Part shown: positions 11,510 to 23,012 of the stretch, piece after piece
Position numbering within the stretch: the stretch's first letter is position 1
Layout of the letters: each line of letters starts with the position of its first letter
Source: Thermothelomyces thermophilus ATCC 42464
Taxonomy: Eukaryota; Ascomycota; Sordariomycetes; Sordariales; Chaetomiaceae
NCBI RefSeq assembly: GCF_000226095.1
Contig: NC_016475.1
Span: forward strand, 620,001-684,000
Reading direction: 5' to 3'
DNA: 64,000 nucleotides
Notes under the pieces: generated by a model
What the model was told of the DNA's origin: nothing
Databases searched by the model: none
The model's input: only the letters and a program-made list of their open reading frames with translations
Position numbers and translations under genes: made by a program

Positions 11510-13135
11510 ATGTGGTCGGTCATTCAGCAACGCCGGCTCCGACGACAAGCGGAGTCTCAGCGCAACGACAGCCAGACCGAGAAAGGCGGCCGAACAAGCT
11601 CCGGGCAAGCGACGGATGGCGATGCCGAGAAACCTGGCCAATTTAATAGTCAAGACAACAAGATCTGGGTCAAGACAACCGGCGACGATGACCCCATCGA
11701 CCCGCGTAACTGGCCCCTGCTCGACCGGTCCAAGAACATCGCCATCCTGGCCTATCTCATCTTCGTCCAGGCATGGGCCGGCGCCGCAGAGTCCATGGCC
11801 AACAGCGCTGCGAGCCAGGAGCAGGGCCACAGCAAGGTGGCCGAGAACCTGACCATAGCCATGTACCTGTTCGGCATCGGGATCGGTTCGCTATTCGCCG
11901 GGCCTGTGTCGGAGTCAGTCGGCCGGAACCCGACCTATCTCGTCTCGACGTTTTGTTTCCTGTTCTTTGTTCTCGGGGCGGCCATGGCGCCGACATTTGG
12001 CGGCCGGATCGCATGGCGATTCCTCATGGGCCTCTCTGCCAGCCCCACGCTGGCGATCAACGGTTCGAGCGTGAAAGACCAGTTCCGGCCGGTCAAGAGG
12101 GCGTTTGTGTTTCCGATTATTGCGTGGGCGAATGTGGCCGGTAAGCAGGTCCTTTAATACAAGCATTATTTCAGTTTTGCTCCTGGCGCTGACTGGTCTG
12201 CAGCCCCAATGATTGCGCCGGTCGCAGGTGGCTGGATAGTCGAGAGTCGCGGTCTGGGATGGCGCTGGACCGAATGGACCACGCTCATTATTTCGGCGCC
12301 TGCATTTATTCTGGCTCTCCTCTTTCTCCCCGAGACGTACCTCCCCATCTTGCTCGACTGGAAAGCTGCTGGTCTTCGCCGGGCCACCGGTGACGACCGC
12401 TACGTATCGCAGCATGCGGAATCAAGCACCTTCAAGGAACGGTTGAAGAAACAGGCCACAATGCCGGCCAGGTTTTTCTTCACCGAGCCCGTTGTTGCTG
12501 TATTGGGCATCTATCTTATCCTGGTTTACATCCTCCTGTTCACCTTCCTCTCGGGCTTCGACTACATCTTCAAGGACACTTACGGCCTCTCGACCGGAAT
12601 GACCGGCTCATGCTTCGCGGCGATTGCGGCAGGGACCACCGCATACACCCTCTTAGCGCCGGGGCTTAACAGTTGGTCGCGGAGGAAGACGGAGTATGTT
12701 AAGGGCGCCCCCGTGGAACCCGAGTTCCGCCTCTGGTCGGGCATTGTGGCCGGCCCGCTCTTGCCGCTCTCGCTGTTCTGGCTCGGGTGGGGAGACTACA
12801 GCAGCGTCTCCATCTGGTGCAGTCTCGCGGCGTGCTTCCTCTTTGGCATTGCCGTGCTCGCCATCTACGTCAGCAGCTATGAGTACATCATCGACAGCTA
12901 CGGCGAACACTCTGCCGTGGCCCTGTCGAGCATCACCTGCGTTCGGTATATGGTGGCGGGGGGAGTGGTCATGGCATCGAGGCCCATGTACAGCGGCATT
13001 GGAGTGCATTGGACGCTGACCCTGCTCGGCTGCATCGCTGCTTTGCTGGCACCCGCGCCCCTGGTGTTCTGGAAGTTGGGGCTAAAGCTTAGGAGAAAGA
13101 GTCCATATGCTGAGAGTCCGGATGAGGATAAGTAA
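11510..13135 (+). CDS. Major facilitator superfamily drug/polyamine exporter (DHA1 type)
   Basis: Two exons, 11510-12140 and 12204-13135, with a 63-nt intron, give 520 residues. The N-terminal about 75 residues are polar and cytosolic and end in the PIDPRNWP motif typical of fungal DHA1/FLR1-TPO-like transporters. About twelve hydrophobic segments follow, split by a central polar loop (about residues 290-320). Conserved landmarks are the loop after TM2 (GPVSESVGRNPTY), the segment PMIAPVAGGW in TM5, and GLGWRWTEW before TM6. It should export drugs or small metabolites across the plasma membrane by proton antiport, but the substrate cannot be told from sequence. No gene cluster surrounds it. 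Confidence 0.88.
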
Positions 13136-14044
13136 GAATGGGATTTCAGGTATTTAGGATCTGAGGGATAGAAATGATACCCTTTTGCCAGCAGGGGTTC
13201 GGCGTCGAAGTTCATGCATTCTTGTACGGGCTGAAACTGGATGGGACTCCAATCACCTCAGCCAATAGTTAGCATCTGATAGCAGTGTACTTAGCCTGAT
13301 CGGCTCTCCTTTTAATCTTGCAACAAAGCTACCCGGGGGCAAGTAGCATACGGTGGTCCCTGGCTCGAGCTTGGCTCTGAAGGAGCACAGCGTATGTCGG
13401 ACTAGTCGAAGACCTTTCGCAGATGGAAGAGCAGAGGGAAAGCCAGGATTATGGCAATACTTGCCTGATTGTAGGTCAGGATTCATTTGCAAATGACCAC
13501 TACTATAGTATATAATCCTAAACTCACTCAACTAGTTATCCCAAAGATACATTGCCTAAGCCAAATCCATTGATCCCTCTTTACGTCCACATGCTAGCCC
13601 ATGATGATCCCCATTCTCCCCAATGAAAAGACATCACTTCTTCTGCGTTACCAAGTGCACAGTCTTGATATGTTCCCCCTTGTCGTCAAGGCATACGGCG
13701 GTGATGTGCGAGCGAGAATCGGACTCGCTAGTGTGATCTGCTTCACTGGACAAGAAGGGTGTATGTCAGACAACCTGGGCCAATTGCACGAAGGAAGCCT
13801 TCAGCTGAGAAACAATTTGCTTACCGAGTCAGCACTAACCACCGGGTAGTTAAAATCAGAGCAGCTCGCTTGTAAAATGGTCGATTTCGATCTTGGCTTT
13901 GTGAGCTGAGCACTGCTTTCGTTCGCTTGAGGCTCAGTTTCCCCCAGTCCAGGCTGCATCGCACGTGCCACCAGCCAGGGTGTGAAAGACCCGTCAGTTG
14001 CCAGTGTGCAGTGCAGTGACGCGGTTCGATCAACGAGCACAACC
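13136..14044. other. Intergenic
   Basis: A 0.9-kb spacer between the MFS gene and the kinase gene. It has only short overlapping open frames on both strands with no recognisable domain. Confidence 0.5.
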
Positions 14045-15401
14045 ATGATACCTCCGGGCAACGAAAACACTGAGCAAACCGCACTGCCTGGTGAACCACC
14101 GATGACGTCCTTACTCAGCATCGGACAGCGCCTTAAAGGCCGCCTTTCGACTTATTCAATCGTAAAGGAGCTTCACAGGGCTGCCGACCAAGGCGCGGTG
14201 TTTCTCGCAACGTGAGTCTTTCAGGGATTCGATAGGGCGATACGGACTAAGAGGCTTTCCAGGAATCACGACGGCAAGAAGTGCATCGTCAAAAGCATCA
14301 AGGGCCACTGGCGTCTACAAAATGAGGCAGATATCCTCAAACGTTACCAGGGCAGAACCCCGTTTCTTCGTCCGCTCCTGGACGAGATTGTCGAGCCCTC
14401 AGACCCGCCTTCAATTGTCCTTAAGCACTTAGATACCGACCTCCTGACTGAGTCCAATCGCAAGAGGTTATCGCGCCCTGAAATCAAACAGGTTGCCAAA
14501 TGCGTTCTCCAGGCTCTTAAGGTATTGCACGAAGACGGAATGGTCCATACAGGTGCGTGTGTTCTCTGGTGAAACTCCCTTCGGGGGGCATCGCCTACCA
14601 AAGCAGATATCTTGAACCTGACACTCGGATGTAGATATCAAGCTGGACAATATCTTTGTCAACTACGGCAAAAACCAGCGATTCAGCGAGATACAATTAG
14701 GTGATTGTGGCGGCGTGGTGTCCCAGGACTCCGAGTTCGCCAAGGGCCACCTCATCGGCGCAGGCTTCACTCGAAGCCCAGAGGCCACATTCCAAATTCC
14801 ATGGGGAACCGCCACAGATATATGGTCATTTGGCAATGCTGTAAGGCGGTACACTGTGTGATTCGTGTCCCAAGGTCTTTCTAACCAGTGCATCCAGATC
14901 CTGAGTCTCCTCTATGGCGGCAACGTAAGCAACGTTCCCAGAATCACTCAATTTCTTGAAAGGTTCCCCAGAACCGAGACCGGCATACTGCTCACAACAC
15001 GTCTCGGAAACAGATGGCTGAACTGACAATGTTGACAGTACCATCTCTTCAACCCCGCCATCGACAAGGTCCGTCCCGAAGACGACTTGTACGAACTCAC
15101 TGTGCTCAAGCGCATGTACAAGTTCTTCGGCCCCTTTCCACGATCGTACGAGGACTTCAACGACGAAGAGACCATGATATTTGTGAACCACCTCAACAGC
15201 CAGGGCCCACCCGAAAAGCCCTTTCACCTGGTAACCAAGAGGGAAATTCCGCCGGCGGACAACGTGTTCATACGCAAGATCATGAAGCTGGATCCACGCG
15301 ACAGGCCCACGGCGGAGCAGCTTCTGCAGGATGAGTGGTTTACCGAGGAGTCGGAAGATACAAGAGATCCACTTCCTGGGGAGAAGGGAGATACCTCCTA
15401 A
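14045..15401 (+). CDS. Divergent Ser/Thr protein kinase-like protein
   Basis: Five exons (14045-14211, 14263-14552, 14635-14840, 14898-14924, 15039-15401) give 350 residues. The fold is a protein kinase: the ATP-anchoring Lys is K66 (CIVKSIKG), the catalytic loop reads HTDIKLDN (151-158, usual HRDxKxxN), the metal-binding motif reads GDCG (175-178, usual DFG), then comes an APE-like RSPEA and the DIWSFG helix. The Asp, Lys, Asn and second Asp needed for catalysis are all present, so it may be active despite the altered HRD and DFG. The family of short kinases with HTDIKxDN is expanded in Pezizomycotina, usually without known targets. The glycine-rich loop is weak. An alternative start at 14102 would drop 19 residues. 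Intron 14212-14262 is only 51 nt but has a good branch site (GACTAAG). Confidence 0.82.
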
Positions 15402-16475
15402 AAGTTGCGGCGGTCCTTGGTCATGTAAGAAGGATGTCAATGAAGTCCGAGTCAGTTTAAGGTATTTGGTCGAAAGCTTTCTGCGGTGCGCAATATGGCA
15501 CGAATACCACTATGGTATCGTATTATTGTAGCCTTCTGAGCTGTAGCGATTGCAGCCACCAAGCTGTAGCAGTAGCATTTATAGTACGAGCTCGGTAGAG
15601 AAGTGATCCCCTATTGACCGATTTTCTTGCTAGGTAGACAAATGCAAGCAGAGGCTCTGGAAGAGCTAGGCATAGGGGCTTCAAGGGCTAGAAGTTATTA
15701 GTGCTCCTATTATGTGTGGCGTTTGTTGCTGCTGTGGTGGCGCTGCTGCTGTGGTGGTGGTGCCGCAGGCAATAATTAATATATTCCCTTCCCAAATCCG
15801 CTGGTGAGATTGGTTGAGTTGCTGGAAGTGCAATCAATCAGACGAGTTGGAAATCCAGCCACAGCTCCCAAAGGATCGCAGCTCAGAGTCCTCGGACCTT
15901 TCTCTCGCTGTCCTCATTAGGTTAAAGTGGGCTATGAAATCTAAATGAACACAATACACAATCACGCGTACTTGTGCATACATATTAATTACCTGATTAC
16001 CTTATTGATACCGACCTACATTACCTGCGCACACTTGGGCGACTCGAGTCTTCAGATACGCGTACATCATCATTCTTGCGCCCCTCCTCCACATCTTCTG
16101 CAGTTCCGACGTCCTAGCCGAGGCCCAAACTCGGATGGGAAGCGAGTTGCTAACACTGCCCTTAAGATGCGTCCAGCGGTCGATGATGCATCGCTGTCGA
16201 AACAAAAGCAGCTCCCTGACGGTCGGCTGGACCGCACGGCCTTTTATTTTCCTCTTCCACCACAGAAACCGGTCTTCCCCTGAGCTTCGACACAGCACAC
16301 TGGGCACCAGAGTGACTACGTTCCCGCTGATTCGTCCGACATTTCCCCCGTTCCTTGACAGTCAGCCAATGTTTGGAAAATGGGTACGTAATAATACAAC
16401 TCGGTAACTCAATCAACTTCTTCTCTCCCCGCTCACCCGTCCACGTAGCCGACCCTATCATTGATTTCGCCCATC
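15402..16475. other. Intergenic with a dispersed repeat copy
   Basis: A spacer of 1.07 kb downstream of the kinase gene. It contains a repeat copy at about 15462-15650 (listed separately), two TAATTA sites (15773, 15986) and a GCTGCTGTGGTGG-rich stretch near 15730-15765. No gene is supported. Confidence 0.5.
15462..15650 (+). repeat. Dispersed repeat, GC-normal copy
   Basis: The sequence around GGCACGAATACCACTATGG (15497) and AGCTGTAGCGATTGCAGCC (15540) matches 47690-47880. The second copy is shifted by many C-to-T and G-to-A changes. The element is short and non-coding, of unknown class. It begins in the 3' flank of the kinase gene. Confidence 0.6.
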
Positions 16476-17356
16476 ATGGTAAGTAATTAATCCCAGTCCT
16501 TTTCTCTCGTCATTGCTTCGGCGCGCTTTTCTTTCTTTCTTTTTTTCCCCTTCTTCTCTTCGATGTTTGGGTGGGCGGCTGTGACACTGACCCCGGAGCG
16601 TTTCCAGCCCACAAGTTCCCGAGCCTGGAGTCGCGAGGGAGGTATGAACTCCAGCGCGACTGTGCCGCCATAGCGGCGGAGGCAGCCGAGCACGCAGTCC
16701 AAAAGTTCAAACCGGAGCAGATTATGGCCGACGCCGAAGCGAGGGGCAACCGCGCCCGCCGAGTCATAACGGCCCGGGAGGAGGCCGCCGGCGAGCCGAA
16801 GTACACCGTGACGCGGATGGACGTGCTCGAGGTCGACTTTTACCGCCTCGTGGCTACGGCGGCCAGGAGTAAGTGTTCAACTGGGCGCGGCATTCCGTGC
16901 TATAGCCTAGACATGGCAGAGTCCGGAGAGTTGCTGACGTGCTTGTTTTTATTCTTTTCTTTCCCTCCCTCCTTTCCCGTCACAGACCTTGTTCAACGGA
17001 GGAAGAGGGTCCTTGAACAGGATGTTGCCGAGAGAAAGGAGCTCGCCGAACGTGTCACCGGGGAGCTGAGCCGTCTTTCCGAGCAGTATCGTGCCTCCAA
17101 GGAAGACGTCATGTTAGCTTTGGAAGCCAAGGCCAGCAATGACGGCGGTTTTGGTGAGTCGGCTTTTACGCAAGGGGTTATTCACCCGGGGCTGACGTGT
17201 GGAGATTCAGTCATGGTTCCTAACTCTGAAAGCGTGGGCACCGAGCCGCAAGAGGGGAGCAGCGTCGAGGGGTGGATTCATGCAGCGGTGGACGACGAGT
17301 TTTGCGCGGGAATAGAAGTTGAGACGGACGACGACTGGTTGGTAGTTACGGCATAA
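16476..17356 (+). CDS. Hypothetical coiled-coil protein with acidic C-terminus
   Basis: I do not recognise a family. The best model is ATG at 16476-16478 followed directly by a GTAAGT intron, then exons 16616-16868, 16986-17153 and 17211-17356, giving 189 residues. The bulk is charged and helical (residues about 10-130, rich in Ala, Glu, Arg and Lys, probably coiled coil). The tail is acidic and ends ETDDDWLVVTA. The first acceptor is AAG at 16613-16615. The nearer CAG at 16606-16607 would shift the frame, and upstream 5' exons (an ATG at 16369 followed by GTACGT) are also phase-compatible, so the N-terminus is uncertain. The 57-nt last intron is a multiple of three and could be retained. Confidence 0.6.
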
Positions 17357-17751
17357 TAGTCGATGCGGCAGGTCCACGCGGGGAAAGCAGTACTTCATCG
17401 TCATTGTGAGAGAAGGACGGTCAGCTCCGACATAACGGCCCGCCAACTGGCAGGATGTGCAGAAAAAGGGCATCCCTCGCTGAAAACACGGAGGATGGCT
17501 AGGTACACATGACGTTTCCGGCAGAATGCCTAATTACAGGTTCCCTCCGGGGCAGTGCTGGCGCCTCTGTTGAGCTGCGAACGTCGCCATATCATAATTA
17601 GGTAGTCTGCCCATCGTGGGATTATATTGCTCATCTCGCGGGGATAAATAATTAATAGTGGCTCATTCCATCATGACAATGTTTGAATAATTACTCCCCT
17701 CGTGATTCCAGGCATAATCAATTAATTAATAATAATTACCAATTAAATCCC
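17357..17751. other. Intergenic, AT-rich, cluster of TAATTA
   Basis: The spacer between the hypothetical gene and the dead ammonia-lyase holds six TAATTA copies (17531, 17595, 17649, 17688, 17723, 17733), the densest cluster in the island. No gene is seen. Confidence 0.6.
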
Positions 17752-19350
17752 CTAGATGCCCGACTCCTTCCCGAACTTCATGATCCTATCGTGAAGTTCG
17801 CCCCTACGCAACGCCTCGTAAATCTCCCCCGCCATTGTCCCAATCGTCCCATCCCGGACCGCTAATAGCTCCTGTTCGATGGAGGAGGTAATAACATCCT
17901 CTCCGTCCGCTCCCGAGCCATTCGGTGCGCACCTGTCGGAGCCTCGCTTCTTGGCCTCCTCGGCCTTGCGCAGCAGCAGCGGAGGGCGGTCCTCGACGCC
18001 CCGGTTGAGCGGGATCCTCAGGTCCTTGCGCATGAAGTCGTACACGACCCTGGACGCCAGGCTGATGTAATTAGTCGGCCGTGGTCCGGCGGCGCGCAAA
18101 CTCGTCCCGCACGTCGCGCGTAGCACTCCCCCAGCGCCGCGGCCATCCGGGCCTGGTACTCGCGCAGCCCCTCCACCGACGAAGCGCCGCACTCGGCGAT
18201 CAGACGCCCCCAGCACCGCACCGAGCGACTCGTCCACGGCCGTCCGGCACCTGTCCGCGCGGTCCAGGTGCGCCAGCCGGTCCCACCGCCCGAGCACCGC
18301 CGTTTTCACCCCCTCCACGATCGCCTCCTTGTCCTCCTTCACCTTCTTTCCCTCTTCATCTTGGCTCCCCCGGCTCTCGCCACCGCCGTCGAAGAAACAG
18401 CGCTCCACGACGTCCCTGACGACGGCGCCCACGCGGGCACCGAACTCGAGGCGCAGACAGCGCAGGCCGAGGGCCTGGCAGAGGACGTAGGCGTAGGCGG
18501 CGTCGAGGGCGCAGCGGGCGGCGACGAGGGCCATCGAGTTGACGCTCTGGTTGGCCATCTCGGCCGGCAGCACGTGCGCGCTGACCGGGTGCGCGCACGC
18601 CGCCACCTCGGCCTGGCCCGGGTGCGGGCGGACCGAGGAGATGAAGGGGTGGTAGTTGTTGGCCGTCCCTCCCAGGGCTTCGGTTCCCATGGCCGTAAGA
18701 AGCGGGGCGGTTCCGTTGATGATGCCGAGCCCGTCCTTGGCCTGGAGGCGCAACGGTTCGAGCTTGGCCAGCTTGAGCGTCTCCCTTGCCGACAGGATCC
18801 TCGTCTTTCCGTCTTCGCTGCTGCTGCTGCTGCTGCTACCTACCCTCACAAAGATGTCGGGATTAATTACCCTCAATTGCGCCGGCGATATATGAAAGGG
18901 TGGATAGGTCTCCCGACGCAGAGATGCTGCCGCGTAGAGGCACCACGGGGATTACGTCGAGGGCCAGAAGCTTCATGACGGACTCTATGACGCTGATCCG
19001 CACGCCCGAATTGCCCCGCATAAGCGAGTTGCACTGACGATGGGGGTCGGGAGCGTATGGCTCCGCAGCAGGCCATTGTCCTGGCTCCGGTCTGCCTCCT
19101 CCGCGTCCGTCTTGTCGGCTTTGAGCAGGATACCAACGTTCAAATGCTGAATGGCTGCGCTCTGGAGCTGCTCAAGGTGCTGCGTTCTGGTGTCCGCGCT
19201 GCCGCCGAACCCGATGTTGACGCCATAGATGACGTTGCCGGCTTCGAGTTGGCGTTTCAGAAAATCGACGCTGTCGCTGACGAGTTGCAGATCTCTCGGG
19301 TCGCGAGACAGCATCGCTGTGCCCCCGTATCTGGACCAGACGTTAACCAT
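17752..19350 (-). pseudogene. Phenylalanine/aromatic ammonia-lyase pseudogene (PAL/HAL family)
   Basis: The minus strand encodes, in three frames, clear pieces of a fungal PAL: VIYGVNIGFGGSADTRT near the N-terminus, [12 protein letters not shown], the MIO-forming Ala-Ser-Gly in [51 protein letters not shown] and a C-terminal VVYDFMRKDLRIP helix. An intact enzyme would deaminate Phe to cinnamate and have about 700 residues; this locus could encode only about 530. Two stretches are missing: the one after NGTA (about 20-40 residues) and the large one between HPGQ and HPVSAHV (over 100 residues). The frame is shifted near 19055, at 18864-18869 and at 18068-18073. The latter two are 4-bp insertions turning TA into TAATTA. 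GC content is like its neighbours, so the loss is recent and not due to RIP. Confidence 0.85.
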
Positions 19351-21176
19351 GCGGACCTCCTTTCCTCTCCCCCTGTCTGGGCATGTTCAAGAAAGGGAGC
19401 GGAAACCACCTGGGGCTTACAAGGAGACGACTACGACATCGGCAAGGGTCAAGTCGCGGCCATTGCCTGCGAATGCGGCGTCTTAATGGTCTGAACTGTG
19501 CAGTCCAGTCTTTCTTGGCGACCTAGCCTTATCGCAGTTCAACGCCCTAGCGATAAACTGCTTGTATGTACATACGATAGAGTACATACAACGGTATCCC
19601 CTGTCTTTTGTAAAAAGGCGGCCGGAGGTCCGTTTCGGAGCGGACCCTAAGTGGCGCCGAGGCTCCAAGGCTGCGTGTGGATAATTAGGCACCTGGTTCT
19701 TTACTTTTTTTTTTTTTTTTTTTTTGGGTGAGGGGGGGTGTTCTGGGACCTGACGATCCAGGACTATGTATCACGTTCCCACGCGGTCTGAAATCTCCAA
19801 GCGGACACTTGGGTTTATTTTCCGCCTCTTGAATGGCATCTTTCGCCTGTCCAACGAAGGTCGGAGGTCATTTGGCATTTGGAAGGTGAAACTGACTAAC
19901 CTTGGACCAGAGGTGTCGCCGAATTGACCGCTATTGCCCTCTTGAGCTTGAGGCCCCCTTGACATGCTGTGATTCTCAGCTGTGTCCACATGTTCGTAGA
20001 AGGTAGCTAGCAGAGAGCTGCGAGGAAGAGAATTAGAAGAAGGCTTTGCCCTAGGCTGCGTAACCTCCTACCTCCACTTTCCCTTCAGGCACAAGGTCAG
20101 CCCGAGCCTCGGGTCTCGGTGCAGCCTTCAACAATAATCTGAAGCACTGTTCAACCTGCATGGAGCTGCATCAACTGCAAGGGGTGTCACACCTCGGAAA
20201 ACAGAGATTGTGCAAACAGGATCACACGCTTCGCGAAGTTTGCTTTTGTCTGGCATATTGAACTACTTGAGGAAAGGGGAACAGGGCGCAAGAACCATGG
20301 TAAAGTTCCTACGCTATATTCTTCTTGAACGGCCGCTTAGCTGCATCCACAGCCTGATGGGGTGCTGCTATTCCGCCTCACCTTAGGTAGATTGATAATC
20401 CTGAAGTGCTGCGAGTATTACGACAATCCTCGGCAAGCGGCCTATCGAACTCGAGCTCCTGTCAGGATCATCGATTATTAGTATGAGAACCAGATGGAAT
20501 GAAGACCACCCGAGAAATTTGAAAGAACTTCTTCCAAAACCCCACCTGATATTTGAAACGTGTGCGCAGGTAATGCTTTCCTCCTTCTCATCCAGCTGCT
20601 GCCGGAAAGCTTTTCAGCTGCAAAAGCTCTCAGCCAAGCACTGCAGCTCAGGTACTGCAGTTGCGCCTTGTGCTTTGACTCGACACTCCTTCCGGCTCCT
20701 TCTGTTTCACCAGCATGTCCGCACGCGCGCCTTCCTGCGCCCAGTCCGTTGCTGTCCGCACCTCCCAGGTCGGCCTTCCTCCAACGTCGTCCGACTAGCG
20801 GAACTCATGCCCAAAGGAGCACCATAGCCCTGGCACTTGACTATTAAGCAACGCAGTGCGAGTCCGCCGGCTGTCTTGCCTAGACGTATAAGATGAAGCA
20901 TGTGCCATCGTAACCCGCTTTTCACGTCAGGCAACAAGCTGGTTCCGAAACGCTCTAGCATGTTCTTTCCTCGTATCCTGCCAGATGAGGCTCTCTGACA
21001 TCTTCCGCCGCCTCGTGTCTTGTTTTATCCCATCTCGCCAGAACCCAGATACAAAAGGGGCTCAATATCAAAACAGGCATTGCCAACCGTCTTCTAGTCC
21101 CTCTTCAGACACAATCCTTCCCAACCCTCCAGTAACCAACAAGAGCTTCACAAAGAGAGTCACAGCAGCAGTCATC
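19351..21176. other. Intergenic, 1.8 kb
   Basis: The spacer between the divergent lyase pseudogene and the reductase gene. It contains a T-run at 19705-19725 and one TAATTA at 19682. Short open frames (20483-20827 and others) show no domain, homology or splice logic that I can support. Confidence 0.5.
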
Positions 21177-22448
21177 ATGCCTGGCGTTACTTCGAAGACT
21201 TCAGCGAGCAGCAAATATGACCAAATCCCGGGTCCGCTCGGATTGGCATCGGCTTCGTTAGAGGGCAAGGTCGCTCTCGTGACCGGCGCTGGTCAGTCCA
21301 TTAACCCGGGTCCTTTTCTCTTGTTCATTGGTGTCGCGGGCCATTGGTTCACTGCATGCAACGAAAAACGACGAGGGATTCAACATATCGGACTCGTCGG
21401 CCGTTTACCCCAACTCATGTCCGGCCAGCAGCCACACTCCCCTTCCAAAACTTCTTCCCCACTCACACAACCTCCATTCATATTGGTTCCGATGATCCAA
21501 TTGGCGGAATAGCATCCCAGTGGCTTTTGAGCACTTTCGCTCTGAAAAATACGACTGACAGTTGCCGTTTATGGAAATGTAGGTCGTGGCATCGGCAGAG
21601 AGATGGCCCTTGAACTCGGACGCCGCGGGGCCAAGGTCATCGTTAACTACGCCAACAGCGATTCGGCTGCCCAGGAGGTGGTCAATCTCATCAAGAAGAA
21701 TGGATCCGACGCCGCCCGCATCAAGGCAAACGTGACCCATGTCAACGAGATTGTGCGTTTGTTTGACGAGGCCGTCAAGAAGTTTGGCAAGCTGCACATC
21801 GTGTGCTCCAACAGTGGCGTCGTCTCTTTTGGCCACGTCAAGGATGTCACTCCCGAGGAGTTTGACCGCGTCTTCAACGTCAACACGCGCGGCCAGTTCT
21901 TCGTCGCCCGCGAGGCGTACAAGCACCTCGAGGTCGGCGGCCGCCTGATCCTCATGGGTTCCATCACCGGCCAGGCCAAAGGCGTACCCCGGCACGCCGT
22001 CTACTCGGCTAGCAAGGGCGCCATCGAAACGTTTGTGCGGTGCATGGCCATTGGTGAGTCGGGCATCGTTGATGAAGGACCTGATGCTCTCCTCACTCTG
22101 AGACTGACGATTCTCCAGACTTTGGCGACAAGAAGATCACCGTCAATGCGGTCGCGCCTGGCGGCATCAAGACCGACATGTACCACGCCGTCTGCCGCGA
22201 GTACATCCCCAATGGCGACAAGCTCGATGATGAGGGTGTCGATGAAGTATGACAAAACATCAATGATTCTTCTCTGATGCTACCGAGTCAGTACTAACTG
22301 AACGCTCCAGTACGCTGCCGGGTGGTCTCCTCTTCATCGTGTCGGCTTGCCCATCGATATCGCCCGCGTCGTTTGCTTCCTGGCGTCCCAGGACGGCGAG
22401 TGGGTCAACGGCAAAGTCATTGGCATTGACGGGGCGGCTTGCATGTGA
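21177..22448 (+). CDS. Tetrahydroxynaphthalene reductase (DHN-melanin SDR)
   Basis: Four exons (21177-21291, 21583-22053, 22119-22246, 22311-22448) give 283 residues, the length of the Magnaporthe enzyme. It is a classical short-chain dehydrogenase: NADPH motif TGAGRGIG (36-43), [12 protein letters not shown], catalytic Ser165 (GSITG) and Tyr179/Lys183 (YSASK), then [13 protein letters not shown], and the C-terminus [12 protein letters not shown] typical of this subfamily. It reduces 1,3,6,8-tetrahydroxynaphthalene to scytalone (and possibly trihydroxynaphthalene to vermelone) in the cytosol for cell-wall and spore melanin. No polyketide synthase or scytalone dehydratase lies nearby, so the pathway is dispersed. 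The first intron is long (291 nt). Related versicolorin-reductase-type SDRs are the main alternative. Confidence 0.93.
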
Positions 22449-23012
22449 GACATCGATGGACAGGTTTCCTAATAGAAGGTTCCAAGAAACAGATGGGTTC
22501 CTCAACTAAGGGATAGGGGTAATACGATTGTGCCGAAGGATATCAGAGAGTGCCAGGTGATCAGAGGTATACACCAGCTCGAACCAACGCTCCACCGGTC
22601 ACTGGTGGCCTCGCGAATCAAGAATTGTGAGAGCAGGCTCTTTCTGGTGGCCAGTATCACTAACTCTGCCAATCCGTTCATGGTGACGACTTGGACTCTC
22701 TGCGTTCTGGTTCACAACTCATGAAACTTCGAATCCGGCTATCAGATCTGATTAACCAAAATCCAGTTCAACCGGCGACATAAAGCTAATTTCTCAGAAC
22801 GCGTAAGCGAGCACGGCCACCTTCTACCCAGAGAGTGTCCAGCATCACGCAAGATATCAAATGGCACAAGCCAAGAGCAGTGCATCCGCCAAGTCTATCG
22901 TATCCATAAGCTCGTGTTACTAATGGCAAGAGCTCAACCACGGAGTGGTAAGCCCTGAATCAAAAGCTATTGGATAAGATAGAACACCAAAAATTAGTGC
23001 CTCTGTAAATAC
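22449..23012. other. Intergenic, convergent 3' ends
   Basis: The spacer between the reductase and the wall-protein gene. No gene, repeat or RNA was recognised. Confidence 0.5.

Noticed and set aside
16563-16690. Start of the hypothetical gene at ATG 16563
   Set aside because: That frame closes after about 35 codons and does not join the long coiled-coil frame.
17752-19350. Explaining the lyase frame changes by introns
   Set aside because: No GT-AG pairs with a plausible branch site span the three breaks, and the missing central block is absent from the DNA itself.
20483-20827. Plus-strand open frame upstream of the reductase gene
   Set aside because: No domain, and the overlapping second frame is equally open.
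11510-22448. Possible secondary-metabolite cluster (transporter, kinase, lyase, reductase)
   Set aside because: No synthase, terpene cyclase or cluster regulator, the lyase is dead, and the reductase belongs to the dispersed melanin pathway.
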